Part shown: positions 11,534 through 21,008 of the stretch, piece after piece | Position numbering within the stretch: the stretch's first letter is position 1 | How the letters are laid out: each line of letters begins with the position of its first letter | The notes under the pieces: model-generated | Databases searched by the model: none | Told to the model about the DNA's origin: nothing | The model's input: the letters and a program-made list of their open reading frames with translations, nothing else | Assembly: GCA_033296885.1 (NCBI GenBank) | Contig: MU863875.1 | Coordinates: 124,001-188,000 of the forward strand | Reading direction: 5' to 3' | Source: Triangularia verruculosa | Lineage: Eukaryota > Ascomycota > Sordariomycetes > Sordariales > Podosporaceae | DNA: 64,000 bases | Position numbers and translations under genes: made by a program

Positions 11534-14500
11534 CTATTCCGCAAGACTCTGCTTGACAATGTCGCGAATCGCCCACTTCCAGGCATCGCCACGGTCCACC
11601 TGGTCGCTGATCCAGGAGGAGCACTTCTTTCTCCAGCGGTCCTCTTCCTCCCGCTGTCGCCGAACAAACTCGGGGCCGACGTCAAACTCCTCGCCCACGA
11701 GCCAGTCGTCCTTGATCTCGCTGGCGCGACCGTTACCACCGTCGCTAGAGGCCATGGTGCGCTCCTCGAGATCGGGAATGTCCTTGAAGACATCGTCTTC
11801 GTCATCCAAGGCATTGAAGCCATCCATGGGGTCAGGTTGCTCAGGCTGCTTGTTCTTGCCGTTGGACTGCGGTCCAAGCTTGAGCCAGCACATGGCTTGA
11901 GGGTCAAAGACCATGCCACCCACAACCTGAACACCCTTGGTGGCGTTGATGTTGGTGATGAGAGCCGGACGCGGTGTCGCGTTTTCTCTTTCTCTCATGA
12001 CATATCGAGGCACCGAGGTCGTCGAGGGAGTAGTGGAAGCCGGGGCCTCAAAGGCTCGAAGTACATTGTCGTTACCCTCCCATTTGAAGGTGTCGGGGTT
12101 ATAAAACATACCACCAACCGCTGCGGGCATATTGTTAGATCTGATGGCAACAAAAGAGACGTGACGGGAAAAACTCACTCTTTGCCTCTCTCGGGGGGTT
12201 CAGATTGGATATCAAATGGGGTTTGGCCTGTGGAGATCTCCGCATTTTGCGCGTACCCTTGGCCGCTAGAGTCGGTGGCTGGGAAATATTGAGCGTACCC
12301 CTGGCAGATAGCTGGGCGACCCGCTGAGCCGTTAGTGGAGCCAGCGGGCCGGAGGGGTTTCGTTGCGCGAGACTGGTTTCCCGGGCAATTCGGCTCGCGG
12401 TAGTATCGCGGGCAAAGCTGGGCACGCTATCGACCCGGGGTGCCACGGCCAGTGCAATGGGCGACGGGGTTGTGATGGCCCGATCGGGAACGATGTTTTG
12501 TAAAGTCTTGCTCCGCATGTGCGTCTTGGCCCCACCGCTGACTGGTTGCTTCAGGAACTTTGCCTCCGCCTGAGTCGACGTCGGCAGATCGTCAAAGGCG
12601 TCAAGCTCGTGGCCGTCGCCAAAATTCTTTATCTTGCGCGGCATGCTGAGCTTGCTCCATGCGCCATCAGGAGTGGCCTTCTCGGCCGGGCGATACCTGC
12701 GCGGACTAGGCGAGCGTATTGTAGACCGAGAAACTGTTCTAGAGCCTGGACGGTACTCAATACTGGTTTCCGAATCGTGCCGACGAAAAACCCGTGATGA
12801 CTTGGCATTGATATTGTGCGATTGCGAGAGCGACGCCCCGGCCGGGAGAAAAGGCACGGGAGCCTTTCGGGCTTGCGCTGCCGCACTCTCTGTCGACCGC
12901 ATGTGCTCCACGGGTGTCTTTGGCCGGAGGGTAGGCGGGGGTCGAGCGGAATAGTCCGTCCGGGACGGGGGCCGCTCATACCCCCGGACAGTCGCCGAGC
13001 CTCTAGCAGGAGATGGCAGATTCCGCAATGCAGGCAACGACCTCTTAGATCGGAGCAGCTGAGCACTGGTCGTGGTTGGCCCCGTCTGTCTAAGAGTCAT
13101 CGACGTCTTTTGACCAAGTTCTCTCCTCCGAGAGGGTGTTGATGGCGTGGGGGTGACAGTCTGTGTCGACGAGGGGGTGGGGGGGCTCGCAATACTATTG
13201 AGGCTGCCCATGCTAGTCACACTAGTAACAGACGACTGTGCCGAATGACCAAACCCACCTCCAAGACGGGACAATGATCGTCTGCTGTGAGTGGTGCGAG
13301 TAATCGGCCCACCGCTCTCAGAGACGGGCTCCAGGGATGACAGCGACGATTGAGTGTTCGTGCGCTCATGATTCACCGCTGGGCCCATGGGACGGGGCAG
13401 ACGAGACGTGGTGACTGGCTTGTTGGTGAATTTGAGAGCAACCGAGGCCTTGGGACGAGAGGGGCTAGCTGTTCTCGTCTCTTTGACCTGAATGTTGCGA
13501 TGGAGAGTTAATTTGCGTGAGTCAAAGACATCACCATCGCCAATATCTAGACCGGCAAGGAAATCCTCCTTTTCTTCTTCTTTCTCCTCCTTGATTGTCG
13601 GGTGAGCGGGAGCCATGATGCGCACAGGTGAGCGGCTCTGGCGACGACGACGGAGCCTCTCTCCGAAATCCAGTGGCCCGTGAGGCAGAATGATACCTTC
13701 AAACAACTCATCTTCACTCTCGGTAATGACAGAGCTTGCGATGCTGGGACTCATGGCAGAGACAGAGGAGCTGCGACACGACATGAGATCCCGACGAGTG
13801 CCACCAAATCTGGTTCCGAGACTGCCCTCAGCCCACTCCAAGTCATCCAACATGGTATTGAATGTGGGTGTTTTTGGCACATCCCTTCTTGTCGAAAGCT
13901 GGAGCTTGCCATCTAATGGCAGCTCAAAGTCCTTTTCAAAATCATCGTCTCCATCGGCGGATTTGTCGTCGTTTGATTTTTTCGGGGTCGGCGGAGTGAT
14001 CAAGGAGATGGGCTTGGGTGCTTGGCGCCTCTTAGACACCTTGATTGTCTCCATGCCATCTCCGAAAAAGTCATCGTCGTCCTCGTTGTCGCGGAATCGC
14101 TCCAGATCGATGTAGCTGTTGCTGATGGATGAAGAGGATGTCTCCTTACGATCCTCCTGCACATTGGTGAGTGACTTTCTTGATGGTTTTGCTGGGCTAT
14201 TTGTTGCTGAATTACTAACTTGGCGCAGGACTTCGGGGAACTGGGAGCCATCGCGGGGCTTGAACTGTAATGACTGGCCCATGTCGGGAAATTCGAGGTC
14301 GTCCACCCAATCTTCCTGGATCACCTTCTTCAACTTTCTCCCTCCAAGACGCTTGATGGTTCCCCCCATCAGGGCCGATGGTGGTACATTTTTCGGGAGC
14401 GGAATGCCGGCCTTTTCAGCAGCTGCGATAGCATCCAGAGTGGACTTTTCGTCGTCGCCAGGCAGGTGGACCTGCTTCTCCTCCTCTGCATGGATGGATT

Positions 14501-14672
14501 CGAACTCGGACCGGAAGGATGATTGCGAATCGCGACGGTTGGATGGTAGGTTGGCGGAGTTGGACTGGCTTTGGAAGGTGAGATCGTCCCCTTCAATTAC
14601 AAAATCTTCGTCATCCCAATTCTCAATCTCGTCCTCGACGGGTGGACGAGCCTTGAGACGCAGGGTGTCCAT
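11534..14672 (-). CDS. BYR4: Byr4/Bfa1-like cytokinesis (SIN/MEN) inhibitor
   Basis: Byr4/Bfa1 pairs with the TBC protein Cdc16/Bub2 to form the two-part GAP that keeps the Spg1/Tem1 GTPase off at the spindle pole body. It thereby restrains septation. Two exons, 14672-12179 and 12120-11534, are joined by a 58-nt intron and give 1026 residues. The N-terminus has the acidic W-D-D-E-D-F motif typical of the family. The middle is long, Ser/Thr/Pro-rich and disordered. The conserved C-terminal part has R-K-I-K-N-F-G-D-G-H-E-L-D-A-F-D-D-L-P, then V-G-G-M-F-Y-N-P, V-G-G-M-V-F-D-P with C-W-L-K-L, and the final W-K-W-A-I-R helix. I prefer the ATG at 14672 to an in-frame ATG 48 bp upstream. A frame-preserving 63-nt stretch (14219-14157) has intron-like ends and may be optionally spliced. 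Confidence 0.9.
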
Positions 14673-15112
14673 AGCTACTGACTTCGAAGAACTGTTTATT
14701 TGTAGTGAATATGCAATCATGTGCGACCGCGACGGCTACGGTTGTGTAGCGACGATGGGCGATCGAGTCAGTGGTGAGGATTCATAGTCGTCAACACGTT
14801 GGCATCGGGGCCACCTGGCAATTGTTTTTTTTTTTTTTTTCTTAGGGAGCAATAAGAAGAACAGCTATCGATCGCATAAGGGTGTCGTCGGGAGGACTAG
14901 TTCCGGAGTTGGTGGAAATGAAAAAATGGTTTAGGTGAGTTTATCCCGTTCCGTGTCTTGTGTTTTGACAGAGAGAAGAGAGCAAAAGATTAGAGAGCGC
15001 GATCAGGGGTGTTGCGGGGGGCAGCTTGGAGTGGGCTAGTATTCGTAATGGCAAGAATGCAGGAATTTCTGCTGCTCGTGTGCTCCGAGGTGACGTTGAC
15101 GTTGACTGACTG

Positions 15113-15152
15113 GTGGACGGGTGGACGTGTGGACGTGTGGACGTGTGGACGT
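15113..15152. repeat. GTGGACGT microsatellite-like repeat
   Basis: About four direct copies of a 10-bp unit (GTGTGGACGT) occur in the divergent promoter region. Confidence 0.7.
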
Positions 15153-15483
15153 GGATGCTGGCGGAAATGGAGGAGGCGGGACGTCAAGCGGAAAGATGTG
15201 GCTGGCAGAGATGCACACTGAGGCAGTGCGGGCGGGTGCTTGGTGGTGAATCAAAAGGTGGGAGGGTGTGGAGGCGAGAGGCTTGCCAATGTGCCAATGC
15301 AGAGGGTGGAGAGGGCCCATGCTCCCCTGGCTCCACCGACCACCAGATAGTCCGCAGGGGGCCGGTTTTTAGCACCCACGCACCTCAACCCCCTCCAAAC
15401 ATGCACAACATCCACTCCCCAGCCAAACATTAGGTTAGCGACATTCCACTCCTCGCCTCTATGAATATCTATACGACTTCGTA

Positions 15484-15924
15484 TCAAATGATGGCTGTCT
15501 TCAAGATATATATTTTCCCTCCCAATGTCTCATGCCCCCCGTTATGTGCTACCTCACAATGGTGGCTAGTGCCTGTTCGGTCTGCTGCCGTCTTTGAGCA
15601 TGCGAGTCGCGTCCATGACGCGCAAAAACACGTCCTCCCCCGCCCTAATAGCAACAGCTGCCACCCACTGTCATTCGGGACGGCTTCCAGCTTGGACATC
15701 AGAGCGGGCATGACAAACATGTTCGTACAGATACAAATAGAATGATCAGATGGCAATCTCAACACGAAGCACTTGTCGTCTTTCGTGGGACCATTGCAGT
15801 GTGCCACATGGTGAGAGGCGAACCAACCTCTGACCTCATAGGAAATTGGCATCGGAACACATTTTGGTTCTTTGCCTCGCCTGCATGCATCGCACTCTGA
15901 GATCGACAGAAGTGCTTTTCCCAT
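15484..15924 (-). CDS. Doubtful Cys-rich ORF, 146 aa
   Basis: An uninterrupted minus-strand frame encodes a Cys-rich polypeptide. Near its start it reads C-D-A-C-R-R-G-K-E-P-K-C, close to half of a Zn(II)2Cys6 cluster but with CX2CX7C spacing instead of CX2CX6C and no clear second half. There are no introns and no membrane or signal features. It may be a relic of a zinc-cluster regulator, or chance. Confidence 0.2.
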   Translation of the reverse strand: MGKALLSISECDACRRGKEPKCVPMPISYEVRGWFASHHVAHCNGPTKDDKCFVLRLPSDHSICICTNMFVMPALMSKLEAVPNDSGWQLLLLGRGRTCFCASWTRLACSKTAADRTGTSHHCEVAHNGGHETLGGKIYILKTAII

Positions 15925-16452
15925 TGTCTGCCAAACACTCGATGCCTTCTGTTTGAGGATCCAACGTCATTGGAGTCTTCGTTGTTGCTGTTATAGCTAC
16001 ACTCAGGTATATGCTGGTTCAGGCTGTGTTGCCTAAATCTCAAAGACCTGAATCCCTGAACTGTCTCTCGCTGCCTGGACTTGCCTTCCTCCCTCTTAAT
16101 CAAACTCCAGCCCTATATCATCGCAATCACCACACCCACTCATAATCTGCATATCTTCCAGAGTATTCCGTGCATCATCCAACCAAAATAGCATTGTTCG
16201 TAAAGCCTCCCGCCTGCCCCGCACCCAAACCGGCGAGCTGGCTCCGGGCCGTCTCTCAACCACACAGCTCTTGCCTTTCCAACGGCGCCGTTGGCTCAAA
16301 CGGTCCACTGCTATACCTTCGGACTCTTATTTCGCCGTCCTGAAATCTCACGCTTTGTTTCAGCCGCTGCGGCGCCGGAATCGTCCAACAATCAAGTTTT
16401 CTATTCCAAACATCCATCCCGCCCTTGCTCGGATTCTGGATCGTGGTACATC

Positions 16453-17589
16453 ATGGCGGCCTCCCACATTATACGAATCCCAAGAACCGACCAAGAGGGT
16501 GCTTACGTACTGGGTGAAGTCGCTCCTTCTGGATCCAAGCCTCTCAACGTCAAGTTTGTGGCAACCGATGGATATGCCCCCTTCGTAATCAAGCGTGAGC
16601 ATTGTTCCACAAATCAACCCCCTCCACACGAACCATGCCGTACTAATATCACCCCAGTAAGGCACGACCGCATTGGCGAATACAGAGTCAACAACAGCCC
16701 ATGCTCACCGGAAGAATGGGAAACAATATTGAAATCCATCCTCCTGAGGGGTGAACCGGTCGACGGCATTGAAGCTGGCGCCGAGGTGAAGTCGGAAGAA
16801 TCTCTCACCATCACCATCAGGAGACGAGTACAAGGTATCAACCAGCGTCTCGGAACCCTGGTCCTCAAGTACAAGGAGGACGAGGAGGTCCAGCTCTTTG
16901 ACTGGTGCGGAAAAGTGGCTTTGGAGCGGGAAAACTTTCAGCAAACCGTGGCTGTCGAGACGGCCAAAATAACCGACTTGGAAGCTAGGATTACGGAGCT
17001 GCGGACCCAGCTGGAGGAGCTTACTCAAGCCAAAAAGGACAGAGAGGCGGAGATTCTGGAGAAGTTTTGTGACATTCTCAACGAAAAGAAAGTTAAAATT
17101 CGGGAGCAACAACGATTGCTTACTGCCGCGCGGCCAGGTTCCTCCGGTAATACTATTGCGGCTCGAGTGGCGCAAGTGGGCAGCAGCCAAGACGACAGGA
17201 AACCAGCGCCATCAAGAAGGGCCAAGAGGAAGGCTTTGGAAGATGCTTCTGGTGGGGGTTCATCTGGCTCGGATGATGGCTTTGCCAGGCCAGTTAATAA
17301 TGCGGACAGGATGGATATCGACACTCCAGAGCCAGCCAAGGGGAACACAGAGTCTGAAGACCGTCAGACCACAGATGACGATGCCACTGGTAGCGAGCCT
17401 GACGATGAAGAGCCTATTCCGCCACCTCGAGCCCGTCAGAAGAAGCCCGCGCCAAAGGCGTCGGCTGTTCACAGGAAAGAGAAGGATGCGGCTTTGCCTA
17501 CGAGGCACAATTTGAGGAACACAACGACGAAAAAGGCAGCCACACCTCCACCGGGGAGTGAGACTGAATCTGGGGATGATGAGTTGTAA
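16453..17589 (+). CDS. XRCC4: XRCC4/Lif1-like NHEJ protein
   Basis: XRCC4 (Lif1 in yeast) is the partner of DNA ligase IV in non-homologous end joining in the nucleus. Two exons, 16453-16594 and 16658-17589, flank a 63-nt intron with a TACTAAT branch site, giving 357 residues. The N-terminal ~140 residues fit the globular head. A long coiled coil follows (about 145-240), containing C-D-I-L-N-E-K-K-V-K-I-R-E-Q, which closely matches the ligase-IV-binding part of XRCC4. The C-terminus is acidic and disordered with basic K-R-K patches. I chose the ATG of M-A-A-S-H-I-I-R-I-P because it sits at the family's N-terminus; an in-frame ATG at 16291 would add 54 residues of unlikely sequence. It is divergent from the Byr4-like gene. 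Confidence 0.85.
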   Translation: MAASHIIRIPRTDQEGAYVLGEVAPSGSKPLNVKFVATDGYAPFVIKREHCSTNQPPPHEPCRTNITPVRHDRIGEYRVNNSPCSPEEWETILKSILLRGEPVDGIEAGAEVKSEESLTITIRRRVQGINQRLGTLVLKYKEDEEVQLFDWCGKVALERENFQQTVAVETAKITDLEARITELRTQLEELTQAKKDREAEILEKFCDILNEKKVKIREQQRLLTAARPGSSGNTIAARVAQVGSSQDDRKPAPSRRAKRKALEDASGGGSSGSDDGFARPVNNADRMDIDTPEPAKGNTESEDRQTTDDDATGSEPDDEEPIPPPRARQKKPAPKASAVHRKEKDAALPTRHNLRNTTTKKAATPPPGSETESGDDEL

Positions 17590-18541
17590 TTAAGGCGGGG
17601 CAAGATTTGTTGTCTTCAGAAAAGAGTTTCATGTAGCGTCATCAGAGGACTCACAGGTTATAAACCTCGGTAATAGTGATACGACATTGAATCTGACCAT
17701 GAACTGTGTCTCCATATCTCACAAGACTTCCTCAGCATTGAAGCTTCTGCAGATGCCATTGCGAAAGCATTGCACGTGCCTGCGGCTCATGCGGATGATG
17801 GGTCAATGTGGCTTGAATGGTCTCATCTTCAAACTTTCGGACCTAGCAGACGTTTTTAACGGTTCTTCCTCAGCCTCCGTCCCAACCTTATAAGTTTTGA
17901 CTCGTAATTTGTTGAGTTTGACGGGGCTTTTGACGGGTATAAAGTAAGCCCTCCCCCGTCTCTCCCTTGATCATCTTTCTTTTTCTTTTCTTACACTCAG
18001 CACCCACGAGATGCCACAAAAGATCCTTCTTATGAGATGGCCACTTGGTGTCGATTTCCTTTCCCTGTCATCTTTTTTTTTTTTATCTACCCTGCCTTTG
18101 ATCAACCCTGCCATGAAGAGATCAAGAGAAACCTGAAGAGTTGAAGATGAGGCACTGGGGGGGTCGACATTCATGTCTACATTATGGTCGGCTTCCAGCC
18201 TGAGCTACCGGGGACAAAGAGTTCAACACTCACATGATACGTCGACTTTGGATCACATTTACCACTGTCAACACAATCATCGACGAGCGACAAGATGCAT
18301 TCGTCTTGCCGCGCGCCGCCATCAACGTCCCTTGAACCTTGCCTGACCCGTAAGTACTCGGACATAACATAATTAGAGTTATGCTAACACCAGTCAGAGA
18401 CTTGTCCAAAACCAAACTGCCGGCTCAAAAGCGGAAGTCAATCATGACGTCAACAGACTCCTTCCTCAACGACGGATGCCTTTTGAAGGCCTATGTCAAA
18501 GGATGAGCCTGCATCCACAATCATCAAGCGAGGGCTGCTTT
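17590..18541. other. Intergenic, no gene seen
   Basis: This is the 3' flank of the XRCC4-like gene with a poly-T run near 18073. No supported coding sequence. Confidence 0.5.
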
Positions 18542-18836
18542 TCCATCAGCCACACGCGCTGTCAGAACTATCAACCTTGTCGGCATACAATGCCATTAGC
18601 CATACGTGCTGTCAGAACTATCTTACCTTACTGCCCGGCGTACACTGCCATCAGCCCAACGAGCTGCCAGACCGTTTTACTGGCACACATTGCCATCTAC
18701 CAAACGAACTGTCAGAACTAGCTTGTCGGCATGCATTGCCATCAGCCAAGCGAGGTGTCGAACCCACCTTACCGGCAGATATTGCCATCAGCCGCTCGAG
18801 CAGCCAGAACTATCATCTTGCCGTCTTTACGGTCAC
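18542..18836 (+). repeat. Degenerate minisatellite, about six copies of 45-55 bp
   Basis: Six consecutive units start at about 18542, 18592, 18648, 18693, 18739 and 18785. Each begins TGCCATCAGCCAAACGAG-like, continues with CTGTCAGAACTA-like sequence and ends in a CGGCATACA-like block. The copies are diverged and show no coding periodicity. Confidence 0.75.
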
Positions 18837-19055
18837 AATGTCTGAACCACCTTGAGGGTTCTATCAACGGATGCCACATCATCCAACGTCTCAACCATGA
18901 CATCCAATGTCAGCGGCGGTGTCAGACATCAACCGCAGAAAACCGGACGCCGGTCAATGACCGAACCAGACACTGTCCACTACAGTCTACACCAGACACA
19001 AATTATGACCCAATCATGCCACCCCGACGAGGTAAACTTATCGGGCGTGCGATTC

Positions 19056-19150
19056 AACTTGAGGGCGGCATTAGCCAACAACGAAGACACTCTGGGGGAT
19101 TCCTAACTTGAGTGCAGCATTAACCAGCATTGGCCATGTTCTGGGGGAGC
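19056..19150 (+). repeat. 48-bp tandem duplication
   Basis: Two adjacent copies run from AACTTGAG to TCTGGGGGA (about 19056-19101 and 19104-19150), diverged by several substitutions. They lie between the two minisatellites. Confidence 0.6.
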
Positions 19151-19448
19151 AACCCAGCGGCAGAGGACGGAACATCACCCCCTGGCTGGCGCTGATGATC
19201 CCGATGTTGTCGGGAATCTGCTGTTGGTACAGTCTGACCGCGAATAGGGCCAGGAGCATTGCCGAGGAACCAAACCTGACAGCCCCGAGCTGTTACTCTT
19301 CACCATCGAGCATTTATCAGCCACGTGCGGCTGCAATGCACGCGCTGCGCCCGTCCGCGATGTCCACACTGATCGGGGTTTTGCCTGACTATCCCCAAGC
19401 AAGACCCCATTACCGATGCACCCGATCTGCAACTTCAATGGCCCCTTC

Positions 19449-19575
19449 AATGAGCGTCTTCGATGAGCGCCTACCTTTGAGCACTTGTGCCTACCTCCTG
19501 AACCCCTGTCTTGAGCGCCTACTTTGAGCGGCTGTCTATGAGCGCCGTACCATGAGCGCCATGTCTTGAGCGCCC
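19449..19575 (+). repeat. Dispersed TGAGCGCC tandem motif
   Basis: At least eight copies of (C/T)(A/T)TGAGCG(C/T)C are spaced about 12-25 bp apart. It is a short degenerate satellite-like tract of unknown role. Confidence 0.7.
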
Positions 19576-20432
19576 TGTTCTTTCTGATCGCCTTCATGTT
19601 GTTCCTGAGCACCAGATCCTACCGACCCGATCACCTCCTGACGTCCACTGACTGTCAACCTGCCTACGCCTCCCACCAGGAGGAAAGTCCTCGCTCGGAA
19701 CTCTATTCTTGGCTCCGCGATCCTGATCCTTTTTGTTCTTTGCCAAAATGCATATCCTGACGATCAGCCCGTTCCCGTCTGGTTTCGAACCCATCGTCGA
19801 ATTGCTGCCTTTTTGAACCGTTGACTTGACCACCGAATACTTTACGTTTCTTTTTTTATCCAAGACGTTACTACTCACCCTACAATTATTTCTCTATAGT
19901 TAGTATCCTACCCGCAGAAAGAAAGAGCAGCGAAAAAAGAAGATACGACGCCACACTAGCACTACCACGTACACAGTCCAAACACCCCCAGACAAGCTCC
20001 CTCTTTTTCCTTCAGCATCATCGTTTGGCAGCGGGGGGTTTATATGATGGGAGAGGAGCTGAGTGATGGGTTCTCAACCCTGACGGCTTCCTTCCTGATG
20101 ATAGATACCCCCATTGTTGAGCCTTGTCGTTGATCAGGAAGTAGGAAGAGAGCAAACTCGTATCTGGGGGTTTTGGCTGTCGCAGTGGCAGTTGATGATG
20201 GAAAAGTCGAGAGAGATCAGGGGGGCTATCCAAGATCGAAAAGATCAGACCAAAATTCCTATTCACCTTCCAAAAGGGCCACCTTCACGAGTTTCTCGAG
20301 AACTTTTGAAATGGGTGGTTCCCGGAAAGGGAGGAGACATTCCTTTTCTTTTCTTCTTCGTCGCTACTAGGGATAAACTATGACTTGGAGTGGATCCATC
20401 CTCACTATATTGAAGACAAATTAGTCTTACAG

Positions 20433-20862
20433 ATCCTCTACCACCTCAACATACAGCATCGATCCCACTGACAACCTCAGGCCACAACCCCGCCTCAAAT
20501 TTCCAACCCTCTCGCTCGTGCTCGCAGATATAGGGAAGGAGCAAACCACGGTATATATATTACCTCCCGGACAGTCCTTCCAACAGCTCCAATACCCTTA
20601 TCAGGGCGCCACACTTGTGGTCAGGTCAAATGGTAAGTGTGTTGGGGCTGTTCCCCCCAGGGACTTGCAACCGATAGCTCCCCGGTTCGAACCGGAGACA
20701 AACCCACGGGTTTTCGTAGCCGGCCACCCTTCTCAACAGGTTGGCCGGTGAGCTTTTTGTTTTTTTATGTATATTTTTTCTTTTTAACATTTCTTTTTTG
20801 GGTACAGGAGATGGGCAAGAGTTGGTCTTGTGGAAGCGACTTGTTTACTCTCTCCTCTCTAA
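20433..20862 (+). CDS. Unrecognised gene, 3' two exons
   Basis: An exon with a TTACAG acceptor starts at 20433 and stays open for about 104 codons to a GTGAGC donor (exon end 20747). A 60-nt T-rich intron (20748-20807, TTTAACATT branch, TACAG acceptor) joins it in phase to a short last exon (20808-20862). The protein part reads naturally, for example L-Q-Y-P-Y-Q-G-A-T-L-V-V-R-S-N-G, and ends R-R-W-A-R-V-G-L-V-E. No in-frame ATG is present, so at least one upstream exon is missing; the required donor phase is 2 and I could not place it with confidence. The family is unknown. If the intron is not used, the frame stops at 20751. It converges with SelO. Confidence 0.45.
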
Positions 20863-21008
20863 CGTTGTTGTTATAACCTAGGTAGTCAATTAACAACTGA
20901 TACAACTCGCAAAACGATCGCTCTATTTACCTGCCCAGAAAACCAGATAGTCGCGTTCAACAATTGAAATCCCATCACCACCCCACCATCACACCATCCA
21001 ACTCAAAA

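Larger units (their letters stand above)
14673..16452. promoter_or_regulatory. Divergent promoter region between Byr4-like and XRCC4-like genes
   Basis: This 1.8-kb region has a poly-T run near 14826, a short tandem GTGGACGT repeat (about 15113-15152) and several frames without clear gene signals. A minus-strand frame in it is listed separately. Confidence 0.4.

Noticed and set aside
20640..20715. tRNA-like GGTTCGAACC with a cysteine-like CTTGCAA loop
   Set aside because: The T-stem and anticodon stem do not pair, and the sequence lies inside a well-formed spliced coding exon.
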